A stretch of DNA of 64,000 nt from Cacajao melanocephalus (GCA_963573385.1 CAUYLG010038475.1:1-64000); one strand, 5' to 3'; positions 22,201 through 37,110 are shown, numbered from the stretch's first letter. A program made the numbers and translations. Notes: generated by a model from the letters alone, not told the origin.

Positions 22201-25101
22201 CTTCCATAAACTGATCACCAAAGTGTATGCAGTAAGTTAGGATTAAAGGTCAACAGATAACCACCAGAAGATAGAAAGAGTACACTAGATTGGAAAAGAG
22301 AATAAAACTCAAAATGAAAAGGAACCACCACAGTTTGATAGTTGCAGATGAAATACCAGCCCTGCAGCCACACCTTCACCCAAGCTTATCTTGCCATACT
22401 TTAGGAATCATCAGGATGCTTAGAATTGAGTTAAAACATAAAGTCCTAAACCAACATTATTTATTTCAAGTAACTTTTTGCATATCTGCATATTGATACA
22501 CATTTTTTTCTCTCATTCTGGTTTAGGAAAGCAGAGGTAAAGGAGTGAGAGGTAATGAAAAAGAGTACACATGGAGGTAAATGGCACAAGACATCACGTC
22601 TGTAAATAAATTTCAAAGGCTACTAGCTGCAGAGGGGTAGTGGCAGATGATTACTGAGCACATGTGGAGCCCACAACTAGGCACCATGCAAGAAAGCTGC
22701 AGATAACAATGCTCTTCAGAAACTACCTGGTTACTTTACCTGTGCTTTGTCTAGTAATTTGTACTTGCATTGCATAAAGAACTTCTGGATAGTCCTTAAT
22801 AATTAACTCAAAGGAAAGAGAGTCAACAGCCATCATCTCAGGGACTATCTGAAAATACTGTCCCAACATCAATCCAATTCAAATTGAAAGCTGTGACTTC
22901 CCATTTTCACTTTACTGGAGGCCGTCAAGTCTTCTCTCTAAAAATGCACCTTATCCTGTTACTGAGCTAAAACACTTATTTACATATCCATCATATATGA
23001 AGGGTGGTGAACAAGTCTGAAAACATAGATTAATCCATCATATAATCACGGTCTATGTTTCCAGACCTTCTGCATCTAGCATTTGTAATACTCCTCATTC
23101 TTAACCCCTTCCAACAAATACAAAGTTCATCTTCCCTTAGCATTTCTTGCAATTATCCATGAATTTCCACCAATTCATTCTTAATTTTTTCCCATTGGGC
23201 TTCCTCCTGCCTTTGAAATTCTATCTTGTATTTCCCAGTACTCCTGCCCTTAACTCCCTGTCCTCTAAAATTATTTGATATATGATACCAGCTTGACATA
23301 TGACAATGCATTTCAATTTCTCATCCTCCTTTGGAGCATACTCATATGAGGTTCCAAAATTACCATATAATATTAATATAAAATTACCAAGTTTTCTTTA
23401 GGCATTAGACTGTTATTTTATTGGTATATCTAAAAGTTGCTAAGTACCACACCCAACTTCTCATTTTGATAAATCATACTTGGCAATCTAAAAATTACAG
23501 TGTATAGTTCAGAAAGGAAGTGGAGATGCAATGTAGGGGAAGAAAGATTTGATGAATTATGACATCTCAGTAAGCTATGACCACACTTTATATTACAGCT
23601 ATGATGTTCTACTATACAGTGGTCATTATATGAGACTACAATGTAATTTTAAAAGCTTCAACTTATTGGAGATGATACCCATGATAATTTGGAAAGCTAT
23701 TCATCAGGAGCTAATATCAGGATTTTAAATGCATTCTATTTAACTTATATTTAATCATAGCAGAGACCCTTAGCCTGCCCAGATATTTAGGAAAAAACTC
23801 AATAGTTACTATGTGCTCCTGAAAATGTATATTCTGTAATTCTAATAATGAGAAAAAAATAGTAGCATAATACACAGGGCAAGATATTCAAGTTTCACCA
23901 AGAGGATTTCTAAAGTAATTGCATCGCTGCCCACTCCAGTATCTTCCTGATCAAGACAGACCCTCATTTGCTTTAATATAAACAATATAAGCCACTGTAA
24001 TTCCATCATTAAGACTATACGAAGTTAAATAATTTGTCATGACCAAAATTACTATCTGCACGTTATTTGCTTTTTGCTTTACCTATTTATTTAGCCTAAA
24101 AACTTTACTTGGGAATAATGAAGAATGTCTGACTGGTAGTGAATAGAGTCAGAACTAAAATTCCAGGACTGTGTAACCCTTTCACCACTGGGGCTCACCT
24201 GCTGTCTATCATACTTCTCTACTCTGACGGTCAAGATAGTTCCATTTCCTGGCAGTTTTCTAGGACCGCTCCATGAATGGTGCCAATGTAAGTGATGATA
24301 AAGTCAGCATACCTAGCTGCACATGTTTCCACTCTTGAGGAGAAAGAAAAGGTATCTTCCTCTCCTGAAACTGGGGATGTGCACTCAAGAAGATCTTGAA
24401 GTCCCTGACCTCGTTGATTAACAGCAGCATACTAATTAGTGTCTTAAAACCATGGACAAGGTGAAAAGCATAGATACAGTCTAAATTTGGTTTAAAGTTG
24501 GCACATCCAGTATTTTACGTTTTGCCTGTTGTTGGTTTTTAATCACAGGTGAGTGCCACTGATGGGCAATTTCAGTCTAATTAAGGATGAAAGTAGGCCT
24601 GTGCTATTAAGGAGTCAATTTCTCAGTTTACAAACTGCTCCTCCACAGACCCTCCCAAGGGATGTTTATGCTGCCCTTCTTTCTGTCTCTGCTTACCACA
24701 CATTAGCTGTTTTGATTGGCACTAACCCAGTCATTCCCTTTGAATTCAACCTCCTCTCTTTATTGTTGTTTTCTTGGTGTAACATTTCAAATAAAGACCT
24801 CCATTGCTTTATTTATTTCTCCTTTAATTTGCATGGTATAGAGTTTGGTAGAAGTAGAGTTCAATATCAAACCATGGCAGAAAAGCAGAATATTTGATTT
24901 GGAGGCCACGTCTTCTGAAAAGATTCTTGTGAAATTTGTCATAGGGCAGAAAATGTTAGGAGATGTTGGGATGTTGCATCAACATCTGAGTTTTTTTTCT
25001 CGACATACGAAGGGACATGAGTCTTCGTGGGCATTGATACATTTTCTCCTTTAGGAGATTAGCCTTGTGAGTGTCTGAGGACCTGTGGCAGAATATTAGC
25101 A
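19263..25101. other. 5.8 kb repeat-poor unique sequence
   Basis: I recognise no Alu, L1, LTR or DNA transposon over this length, and no coding frame with recognisable content. Small features: a short hairpin at 20388-20411 and an LTR-like 'aataaagacctccattgc' near 24790. Low repeat density is often seen in control landscapes of developmental genes, but function is not shown here. Confidence 0.5.
20388..20411. repeat. Short perfect hairpin
   Basis: Arms 'atattacaca' (20388-20397) and 'tgtgtaatat' (20402-20411) with a 4-base spacer. Confidence 0.8.
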
Positions 25102-25290
25102 TCAGTGGTCCCTTACTCTTAGTGCATCTCAGAATCACCTGGAGGGCTTGCCAAAACACAGGAGCTGGGCTCCACACCCCAGTCTCTGAAACACTAGATC
25201 TGGGATGCAGCCTGAGGATCTGCTTTTCTATCAAGTTTCTAAATGCTACTACTGATGATGATGTGGGGACCCCACTCTGTGTGTCACTGT
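25102..25290 (+). mobile_element. MER5A hAT element
   Basis: Forward MER5A, close to the family length of about 190 bp: 'tgcatctcagaatcacctgg', 'agggcttgccaaaacacagg', 'gggctccacaccccagt', 'gaggatctgcttttctatca' and 'gatgatgatgtggggacccc'. It is a non-autonomous hAT-Charlie transposon. Confidence 0.88.
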
Positions 25291-26413
<1,123 letters not shown>

Positions 26414-26498
26414 GAATTGGTTCACTTTTTATTTAAAAAGAATAGCTGTGTCAATCCCTGAGATTTGCTCAATGATCACATGTGACTGTTATCACATT

Positions 26499-26849
26499 AG
26501 AAATCAAATTACTGACCGGCCATGGTGGCTCACGCCTGTAATTCTAGCACTTTAGGAGGCCAGGCAAGAGCGCCTCAGTGGTTGGATCACCAGAGGTCAG
26601 GAATTTGACACCAGCCTGGCCAACATGGTGAAACCTTATCTCTACTAAAGATACAAAAATTAGCCAGGAATAGTGGTGGGTGCCTGTAATCCCATCTCCT
26701 TGAGAGGCTGAGGCAGGAGAATTGCTTGAACCCAGGAGGCGGAGGCTGCAGTGAGTCCCGAGATAGCGCCATTGCCCTCCAGCATGGGTGACAGAGTGAG
26801 ACTCTGCCTCAAGAAATAAAAATTTTTTAAAAAAGAAAGAAATGAAATT
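26499..26849 (+). mobile_element. Alu element with 12-bp target duplications
   Basis: Forward Alu at 26514-26837 with 'catggtggctcacgcctgta', 'ccagcctggccaacatggtg' and 'ctgcagtgagtcccgagata'. Direct repeats 'agaaatcaaatt' (26499-26510) and 'agaaatgaaatt' (26838-26849) differ by one base and mark the insertion. The left monomer carries an odd insertion around 26560-26582, after 'aggaggccaggc'. Confidence 0.96.
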
Positions 26850-27504
26850 CCTCAGTCTTTCATTGGGACTAAATCTCTGATCTCTGAAATGATCATGGAA
26901 ATTTTGAGGAGGGAAATGAAAGTCATTTAATAAACACTATTTTTTAAGTTATTTATTTCAGTCATTAATTGGGTTCCCATCAAAATGGGTTTTCTAGTTA
27001 CTTTCAGTCCAAGGAGGGCTAAGGTACGTTGACGGAGCAGAAGCTAAAGTTTGTTTAATTAAATAATCTGAACAGCATGGAGTTTAGCAATAGGATATAG
27101 GCTGTTGTTTCAAAGTAGAGGCAAGTAAAGGAACACGATGAAAAACAGAGTACATCTCACTGAGTAAAGGAATCCAGGAAGAATAGAATAAAATTATCTA
27201 TCCTTATGTTTACTCATCTGCTGATTATGATGAACAATTGTCAAGGGTGAAGGTAAATAAAAATAAAGTGATGATGGAATCAGGGCTGGCAATAGCAGGT
27301 TACCTTTTATGGTGGTAAAAATGGAAACTAGTTTGAGTTGGTGAATTCACAATACTGTGAATGTATTAATGTCACTGAATTGTTCACTTTAAAATGCTTA
27401 GTTTTGTGTTATGCTATCTTATTTTACCCTGCTCTCAGAAAATGATTCTCTTCCTTCTTTCCACGTAGCCACTTCTTTCCCTTTTTTAGTGTCAATTTAA
27501 TACT
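26850..27504. other. No feature recognised
   Basis: Single-copy sequence. The 'aatgtattaatgtcactgaa' and 'gttcacttt' stretch near 27360-27400 faintly recalls an old L1 3' end, too weak to call. Confidence 0.4.
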
Positions 27505-27665
27505 ATTCTCTTAAGACCTTCCTTGACCATTCCAACCTCAAGTCAACTTCTCTGAATGCTTATGTCGTATTTGATATTCATTCAGTCATTCAGTCAATAA
27601 ATGGTTATTAAATACCCACTATGTGTTGGGCACTATGTTAGCTGCTGGAAAAGCTTATGTGAGCC
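27505..27665. mobile_element. L2 LINE fragments
   Basis: 'aagaccttccttgaccattc' (forward L2-like) is followed by 'attcattcagtcattcagtc', 'taaatacccactatgtgttg' and 'gggcactatgttagctgctg', which are the reverse of the L2 3' end. This is probably two small fragments in opposite orientation. Confidence 0.6.
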
Positions 27666-29089
27666 CCTTCTGACAAATGCGGAAGATTAAATGACTTAGA
27701 TATATAATTAAACTAACAAAGGCCTACTTACATGGTTTACTTGAAACACACTTACATTACTCTAGGATTTATTGCTAGAGAATATTTACTTGAATCTCTC
27801 AGGAAAGAGTTCTGTTTTCCTTAACTATTTAGATGTAACAACAAACACAATCCTTCGTTGTCTGTCTTTTCTTCCTAAAAATCGCAGATGACCCTGATTA
27901 GTCAGGTATTAAGCTACAAATGTAAACCACACAATTAACCTAATATAAAATTCATGATACATTTAAATTCTCAAATCACTTCATGCTTGTCTCTTCTAGA
28001 GTCAATTATAGTGAAAGGCAAATTATATTGCTTTAGAAAATTATTCATGTCTCTTTTGCCAGTTCCTGTCCAGTAACACCTGAACGTGTAGGCTAAGTTC
28101 TAAAAGGAAAGAATGAGAGAAAAAGGTAATATATAAAATAAATACTGAAATATATACCAAATTTTATGAGCTAGAATTATTTCTTATATTCTTATATTTA
28201 TGTAAATACTTTAGGCCAAAGCCTCCTTCTAAAAGATAGCTTCTTTCAAATCATGATTTAACCCATTTTTGTATCTATGTATAATCCAAAGATGTTCACA
28301 ATGGGGCCCCTAAAAGACTACATGATCATTCATTTATTCATTCATTCATCAAATATTTAGTCATCAGCAACTATAAGCAAAAATGCTATGAAGAGTAGAG
28401 AGATGTAATACCTGGTGTTTCTCACTCAGCTTAGTAACTGAAAAGAAGGCTAAGACAAGAACCATTCTGTTTAGAAATAATTAAAAAATAAAGATAAATG
28501 TCTCTGAGGTACCAAGTCAGTTACAGGCAGAGAGTCAGGGAATGGGGTAGCTAGGACATCAGGAATAGATCTTAATTTTTCTGGGCAATAAACTGGGCAT
28601 TGCAGGTCAAGTTACAGAAAAAATTTCAGGGTTCTGCATTGGAACAAAACTCAAGAAAAAATATTTTAAGTTTTTTATATTAAGTTTTCCAGTTTGGATG
28701 GGGCACATTACTTCTTTAGGGTCTTAGTGTAATAAAATATATCCCAAGTTCCATTTTTATGCACCAGAGAAAGAAAGAATAAAAAAAACACACTATTGCT
28801 TTGCACAGCTTTGAAAATTAGTACTGTAATATTATCGAAACAGAAATTTCCAGAAATCCTTTAATAATGAAATAAACACTCCCCTCTTTCTCAGCATGTA
28901 TAGCGTTAGAGATGCAAATTAATGTTAAGAATGTGAATTTTAAAAATAGAAGAGGAAATCAAAATTCATGTAATAATTATTTTTTAAAACCCATCATGTA
29001 TCTAAAACTACTATCAGTTAAGGTTTAATTTTGGTATAAAAGACAGTATATTTAATATATGCTATGGAATAACGGAAATGGAAAAAGAA
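27666..29089. other. No firm feature
   Basis: Single-copy AT-rich sequence. A short (ATTC)n run at 28326-28352 may be the relic of an L2 3' end. No coding frame. Confidence 0.4.
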
Positions 29090-29290
29090 GCTAATATTAA
29101 TTGAGAAATTTCTATGAGACAGCCACTGTGCCACGTTGCTGTAATATATTTAGTTCACCACACTTTGAGATAGCTTATCATTATCATATAAGGTTTTTGT
29201 TGTTGGAACTATGAGATTAAGTATTGTACCTGAGGTATATCTGGATTAGAATCTGAATTAGATAATTTTTAGACTCTTACTCTCTAAGAA
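29090..29290 (-). mobile_element. MIR SINE, weak
   Basis: Reverse MIR-like order: 'gacagccactgtgccacgtt', 'gagatagcttatcattatca' and a diverged remainder. Confidence 0.5.
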
Positions 29291-30440
29291 AAGAAACAGA
29301 TATCATTTCTAGTGAGAAAAGGTGGTTGTGATATTTTCCCTAATTACTTCTTTAATAAAATCTTAGAATCTTCTCTGAATAGTTCTAATGTTCTACAAAG
29401 TGATGAAGAGTGTCCTAGATGAATAAAGGACTTGAAAGTAAAGAAAAATCTAATAATTGCTAGCATCTCTCTTTCAAAAAGAGCATAGAAATAAATGAGA
29501 AGTTTTCTATTTGTGTGTTTTATCTCACAAAACTGTATCTCCTAAAAAGCAGATCTTAAAAATATTCCCCCAACTAAATCATCACAAGTCATTCTTGTAT
29601 AAGCTCATACATATGGGCCAATTCTACAGATGCCAATGTGTTGTAAAGACGCAATTACACAATCAGTTCTAAGTAGAACAGTAAACTGCTTGTAAACTAC
29701 AGTAGCTTCTACTGTATTTAAAATCCATAAGAAAAAAGTATATTTCTTTCTTTCGTTTGTAAATATTAAAAAAGTAAGGCTAAAATGAAGCCAGTGACTT
29801 TTATGATGCAAATGCTCTAGTTATTTTATAAATATTTAGTAGCCATCAAAAATCCACATTCCCCAGGAAGAATGTGAGCTCCAAGAACACTGGGCCATTG
29901 TACATTCACTGGGATCCATTTACTTTACACTATAGGAGAAAACGCTTTCGTGCAACCACAGCCTGACTAAAGTTGGTATGATTTGTAGGTTTAAAAACCC
30001 TCAGATCTTAGCTTTGGAAATTGAGTTCTATGTTCCATTTCTGCATTAGGAACACTTTCATTTCAAAAGCCTGTCCATAAATACAAAGTCCCGTCCTGCT
30101 CTCCCCTTCTCCGTTTTGGCCTTTACTATGCTTAGCAAGAAATGGAATCCTCAAAGTGGCTGCCAAGTTCAAGGCTCAAGAGCCATTTCACAATATCACC
30201 ATTGATATTCCACAACAGGACAAGACTATTATTATTAAATTATTATTCACTGGTTATTTGAATGTTTTCACTAAGTTATATCTTTAGGAAAGCAAGTAGA
30301 TGCTATGGCAAAAATGATAGATTTTAGGACATTCATCTAATTGTGTAATTTTTGTGACATCAATTCCTAGTATTCACTGAAATTACTGTTGAGATTCTGG
30401 GGAATCAAAAACTACAGTAGCATTATAACTACTAATAAGA
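29291..30440. other. No feature recognised
   Basis: Single-copy AT-rich DNA with no named repeat or coding frame. Confidence 0.45.
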
Positions 30441-30520
30441 TAATATAAAAGATTATAATTATATATATAAATTTAACATTATCTATATATACACACACAT
30501 GTGTATATGTAAAGATATAT
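30441..30520. repeat. AT/CA-rich simple sequence
   Basis: Mixed (TA)n and (CA)n run: 'aattatatatataaattt' and 'tatatatacacacacatgtg'. Confidence 0.75.
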
Positions 30521-30552
30521 ACATTCACATCCACATATGTAACATTTGTGAT

Positions 30553-30795
30553 ACGGTGCAGTATAGTGGTCAGAAGTATGTGTTCTGGCATCGAAACAAG
30601 AGATATCAAGTATCACCACCATCTGCTAGTGTGACCCAGGGAAGTTCATTAGCCTCTTGGTATTTCATTTTCTTAATTAAAAAAAAAAATAAAAGGCTAT
30701 GTGTGAACAAAATAAGATAGCATGTAAAGAATTCAGCACAGTGTGTGACACACATCAAGGGCTCTTTTAAAGTTAGCTGTAATCACCATCATTAG
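30553..30795 (+). mobile_element. MIR SINE
   Basis: Forward MIR: 'cagtatagtggtcagaagta', 'gtgacccagggaagttcatt', 'gcctcttggtatttcatttt', an A-rich block, then 'gatagcatgtaaagaattca' and 'gcacagtgtgtgacacac'. Confidence 0.78.
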
Positions 30796-30989
30796 CATCA
30801 TCATCATCGGGGAGGAATAAGCCTTCTTAGTATTCATCACCAATCATAGCTACTAATATCTGTCTCAGTCACATTCTGACATAAAAGTTAGAAGTGGACA
30901 ATAATTCTAAATAAGAAAGTATGTTGATTAAAAGCTTTAAAATCAGGTTCCATGGTATGCCCATTTTGTGGCTTGAATATTAAATACTA

Positions 30990-31145
30990 ATATTCTTTGA
31001 ATATTAAATATTAATCATATTAATATGATTAATATGATTAATATTTAATATTAAATATTAAAGCATTTCACATAAATTAAAATTAATCATATTAATATGA
31101 TTAATATTTAATAGTAAATAGTAAAGCATTTCACATAAATTAAAA
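30990..31145. repeat. AT-rich palindrome and tandem duplication
   Basis: Copy 1 (31011-31082) and copy 2 (31083-31145) are tandem repeats sharing 'aagcatttcacataaattaa'. Copy 1 has one extra 9-bp 'atatgatta'. Each copy contains the perfect palindrome 'taatcatattaatatgatta', and the flanks extend it with 'aatattaaatatt' on the left and its complement on the right. Confidence 0.9.
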
Positions 31146-31214
31146 ATCCACTAAAATGAGGGAAGCTCAAAAGCTATATTTGTAGTAGAGTATTACAATA
31201 AGGAGCCCCAATAA

Positions 31215-31564
31215 GTAATTTCTACCATTATCTACATTCCTGTGTTGTCTCCTCTCACAGTGACTCCTCCCACATTTGCCTGGCCAATGGAAGATCAGTA
31301 AATACTATACAAAGAGATGCCTTCGTGGCACTTGAACTTTGGGGTGTCCCCCTCTCTTGCTGCTCAGGTTCAAGATAGGCTGCTATAGATGTGTGGCCCA
31401 ACTGAGATCCAGTGCCAAATGCCAGACGTGAGACCAGCAGCTGACTGCAAATGCGGAAGTGCAACCAAACTACATGGAGCAGAGAAAAGCCATCCCAGCC
31501 AACCACAGAACTATTTCTTAATAAATGGTTTTGGGGTGTTTTGTTTTGTAGCAAAGCTAACACA
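31215..31564 (+). mobile_element. MLT1-like LTR
   Basis: Forward LTR-like element with 'ttgcctggccaatggaagat', 'gagaccagcagctgactgca', 'ccatcccagccaaccacaga', 'taataaatggttttggggtg' and the closing 'gcaaagctaacacag'. The order and the 3' end fit an old ERVL-MaLR LTR. Open frames across it on both strands are incidental. Confidence 0.68.
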
Positions 31565-31809
31565 GTGTTTCTCCTCCAAATAAGTAATTTCTAAATCATA
31601 TGGATGAAATAGTACTTCCATTTTATTAGTATCTTCATTGGTACATATTTATGTCACACCAACACTGGTAATACACACAGTAACAAACAAAGCCTAATCC
31701 TATGTGAATTTTGACCTCAAGAACCTCCTCATAGTAACAGGAATTCAGACAATAGGAAATTTCCTCTAACAATCATTATAGCAATTGTTATAATTTAAAT
31801 AAAAATAAT

Positions 31810-31965
31810 TTAAAAACTAACATTTATGTATTAAGGTACATTATTTAATTTAGTCCTCACAAAAGCCTGTAAGAGAAGTTTTACTCTTATTCTCTTTCCT
31901 CACATGAGGAAGATGAGGCTCCAGAGATTAAATAATTTGTCTAAAATTATACAGCATTATTTTCA
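31810..31965 (-). mobile_element. MIR SINE
   Basis: Reverse MIR: 'ttagtcctcacaaaagcctg', 'ctcacatgaggaagatgagg', 'ctccagagattaaataattt'. Confidence 0.75.
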
Positions 31966-32143
31966 CAATTGCAATAAAGTTTTACAACTTTTTTTCATTT
32001 ATGTATTCCAGTAAGTCTATAATTGGAAAATTATACTGTTACATTTACTAATTTATTTATATATCATAATAACAATTAGTTTCAAAAGCAAGTAGTGGAA
32101 ATGCTTAATTTCATCTTGTCTTTACTCAAGTAAATTTAATTAA

Positions 32144-32532
<389 letters not shown>

Positions 32533-32769
32533 TGATCTTTAAGCTACTTTAAAAAAAATTTTTAAAGATTCTATCTTTAAGACTTAAGTAAAAAAGAGTA
32601 AATAAGGAAACTAATGTGTTTTCCAATTTATTTACCCAAAATATATAATAACAAACTTTTAATAAGTTTAATATATACATACATGAATATATTGAAAGGC
32701 ACAAGTGAGCTCTTTTATATAAAACCATATGTAGAATGTAAATTATAGGAAAAACAAATGAGGGCCTAA

Positions 32770-32915
32770 GAACTTGAGTAATACTCTTACCAGTTCTGCT
32801 ACTGGGTAGCTGGGCAAGTTGAGCACTTTGCTTCAGTTTACTAATTAGTAAAATGAAGACAATAATGCATATTCAGTGACAATTTTATGAGGAGCAAATG
32901 AATAAAAAATAAGAC
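32770..32915 (+). mobile_element. MIR SINE
   Basis: Forward MIR: 'ccagttctgctactgggtag', 'ctgggcaagttgagcacttt', 'ttagtaaaatgaagacaata' and 'tttatgaggagcaaatgaat'. Confidence 0.72.
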
Positions 32916-32929
32916 ATACTGTTTATCTA

Positions 32930-33087
32930 CCATTTAGTTTGTTTGTGGTAGGCACTGTATACCCATTATCTCCATTCTCACAGATAGCATGAAAGTGGAC
33001 CTTTATTTTCATTTTATAAGAAGAGAAAGTTAAATTTTTACCAAGGCTACCCCTCTTAGACAAAAGCAAGACTCTGCTCAAATCCAG
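32930..33087 (-). mobile_element. MIR SINE
   Basis: Reverse MIR: 'ggtaggcactgtatacccat', 'tatctccattctcacagata', 'ttttataagaagagaaagtt', 'accaaggctacccctcttag'. It sits tail-to-tail with the MIR at 32770 and ends where Tigger1 begins. Confidence 0.65.
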
Positions 33088-33090
33088 ATA

Positions 33091-35465
33091 TAGGCATACC
33101 TCAGAGAATTCATTTCAAAATCACCACAATAAAGTAAATATTACGATTAAGTGAGTCATACAAATGATGGTTTCCCAGTGCCTATAAAAGTTATTTTTAC
33201 ACTGTAGTCTATCATAAAGTGTTCTATAGTATTATGTCAAAAAATATATACATGCCTTAATTAAAAATACTTCATTGCTAAAATGTCTTAACAGTCATCT
33301 GAGCCTTCAGCAAGTTCTGATCTTTTTGCTGGTATAAGGTCATGCCCCAGTACTGATGGCTACTGCCTGATCAGCAAAGGTGGTGATTGCTAAAGGTTGG
33401 GGTGGCTGTGGTAATCTCTTAATATAAGATACCAATAAAGTTTGTTGCATCCATTAACTCTTTTTTCATGAAAGATTTCTATGTAGCATGCAATGCTAAT
33501 TGACAGCATTTTACCCACAAAAGAACTTTCAAAATTGGACTCAGTCATCTTAAACCCAACCATTGCCTTATCATCAAAGTTTTTGTATATCTAAATCCTT
33601 TGTTGTCATTTCAAGAATGTGCACAGCATCTCCACCCAGAGTAGATTATGTTTCAAGAAACAACTTTCTTTGTTCATCTGTAACAAGCAACTCCTTATCT
33701 ATTCAAGTTTTATCATGAGCAATTCAGTCACACCTTCAGGCTCTACTTCTAATTAGACATCTTGTGCTATTTCCACCATATCTTCAGTTATTTACTCTAC
33801 TGAAGTCTGTAAACCCCCAAAGTCATCTGTAAGGATTGAAATCAACTTTTTTCAAATTATCATTAATGTTGATATTTTGACCTCCTACCATGAATCATAA
33901 ATGTTATCAATGGCATCTAGAATGACAGTTTTTTTCCGGAAGGTTTTTTATTTACTTTTCTTCGAACCATCAGAAGAATCTCTATCGAAAGCAGCTATAT
34001 CCTCATGAAATGTATTTCTTAAATAATAAGACTTGAAAGTCAAAATTACTTCTTAATCTTGACAGGAATCTGTGTTAGCATGCATGGAAACAACACTAAT
34101 TTTCTTGATATCTCTATCAGAGCTGTTGAATTACTAAGTGCATTGTCAATGAGTAGTAATATTTTGAAAAGGTTCTTTTCTTTCTGAGCAGTAGGTCCCA
34201 AAAGTAGACTTTAAATATTCAGTAAACCATACCATAAACAGACATGCTGCCATCCAGGCTTTGTTGTTCTATTTATAGAGCACAGGTAGAGTAGATTTAG
34301 CATAATTCTTAAGGGAATTAGGAATTTTGGAATAATCAATGAGTACTGGCTTCAACTTAAAGTCATCAGCTACATTAGCCCCTAACATTAGGGTTAGCCT
34401 ACTCTCTGAAACTTTGAAGCCAGGCATTGACTTTTTCTCTTATGAAAGCCCTAGATGGCATATTCTTCCATATAAGACTGTTTCATTTACTGTACATTGA
34501 AAGTCTGTTGTTTAATGTAGCCATCTTCATCAATTATCTTCATCAGATCTTCTGGATAACTTGCTGCAGATTACACGTCACCGCTTGCTGCTTCATCTTG
34601 CACTTTTATGTTGTGGAGTTTGTTTCATTCTTTTCACCTCATGAACCAATCTCTGCTACCTTCAAACTTTGCAGCTTCCTCACCTTTCTCAGCCTTGTTA
34701 CAATGGAAGACACTTAAGGCTTTGCTTTGGATTAGGCTTTGTGTTAAGGGAATGTTATGGTTGGTTTGATCTATCCGGAGCAGTAAAGTTTTCTTCAAGT
34801 CAGTAATAAGGCTGTTTTGCTTTCTTATAATGTATATATTCACTGGAATCGTCTTTTAATTGCCTTCAAGTACCTTCCTTTGCATTTACAACTTGGCTAA
34901 CTGACTCAATAAGCCTAGCTTTCAGTCTATCTGTCTAGCTTTCAATGTGCCTTCTTCAATAAGCTTAATCTTTTCTAGCTTTTGATTTCAACTGAGAAGA
35001 ATGTGACTCGTCCTTTCACTTGAACACTTAGAGGCCACTGTAAAGTTATTAATAGGCCTAATTTCAACATGGTTGTTTCTCAAAGAATAGTAAGGCCCAA
35101 GGAGAGGGACAGTGATGGCGGAATGGCCGATCAGTGGAGCTGTCAGAAACACACAGCATCTATCAATAAAGTTTGCCATTTTTTTATGAGCATGGTTCAT
35201 GCTGTCCCAAAACAATTACAATACAACATCAAAAGTTATTGATCAAAGATCACCATAACAGATACAATAATAATGAACAAGTTTAAAATATTGTGAGAAT
35301 CACTAACTCTGACATAGAGATACAAAGTGAGCACATGCTGATGAAAAATGGCACCCACAGATTTGCTGGATGCAGGATTGCCACAAACCTTCAATTTGTT
35401 TTTATAAAAAATGCAATATTTGTGAAGTACAATAAAGCAAAACACAATACAATAAAGTATACCTG
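33091..35465 (-). mobile_element. Tigger1 DNA transposon, near full length
   Basis: A 2375-bp Tigger1 (pogo/Tc1-mariner superfamily, cut-and-paste); the family is about 2.4 kb. The left end 'taggcatacctcagaga' and right end 'caataaagtatacctg' are the inverted ends, each with a substitution or two, flanked by TA dinucleotides (33089-33090 and 35466-35467) as expected for TA target sites. Internal text follows the reverse of the element throughout, including transposase and both UTRs. The copy is defective. Confidence 0.95.
33288..35038 (-). pseudogene. Tigger1 transposase pseudogene
   Basis: Reading leftward from 35038, the frame opens at GTG where the family start Met would be (VASKCSSERTSH) and stops after about 16 codons. 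A second recognisable piece at about 34634-34843 includes [14 protein letters not shown], from the DNA-binding, CENP-B-like N-terminal region. Its C-terminal end is near 33288, reading AEGSDDC then stop. Frameshifts, stops and small deletions separate the pieces, so no functional DDE transposase can be made. It is an ordinary dead fossil with no sign of domestication. Confidence 0.88.
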
Positions 35466-35805
35466 TATCTCTGGCTTTGCTGCATTGTGCTTTGAAAAAT
35501 ATTAAGGTTGGTATTAAAATAACATGGATTAAAATACATAGCTGGCTAGATTAATCTTCTAGATTAACTGCCAATTGACTAGAATCTTGACTAGAGACTG
35601 TTAAGGGTGAGGAGGATCTTGAAAATGATCTAGTAAAAGTACAATAAGCAAATGAAGACCCTAGATGTTTACTTATTTGATTAATATTTTATTGACAGCT
35701 AGAAAACAGGATGGCTATGAACAAATTTCTGACCTCAAATTCAGTGCTTTTCTTCCCTAATACAATAAGTTGCAAAGTATAACACATCTATACCTTAAAT
35801 ACATG

Positions 35806-36878
<1,073 letters not shown>

Positions 36879-36894
36879 TAATTACCATTTCTCT

Positions 36895-37110
36895 TTTAAA
36901 TCTTAAGCAAAATACCACCTTTTTAATAAAACCTTCCTGATCTCAACGTGGCATTACCCAATTTTTTATAACTCCATTACTTTTTATCTTCTAAGATTAC
37001 TAGCTGTAATATTTTTTTATTTACTCATTCACTCATGCTATTATTATTCATATTTTCTCACTACAGTGTATACTCGGTGAAGGCATCTTTATCTGCTGTG
37101 TGGGTGAGAG
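36895..37110 (+). mobile_element. L2 LINE 3' region
   Basis: Forward L2: 'aaaaccttcctgatctcaac', 'ttactcattcactcatgcta' and 'cactacagtgtatactcggt', followed by a block like 'gaaggcatctttatctgctg'. Confidence 0.62.

Noticed and set aside
31011..31145. CRISPR-like or regularly spaced repeat array
   Set aside because: Only two tandem copies, AT-only palindromes and no spacers, in a primate genome.
33288..35038. Tigger transposase as a possible domesticated gene
   Set aside because: Start codon lost, early stop and several frame breaks; it behaves as a neutral fossil.
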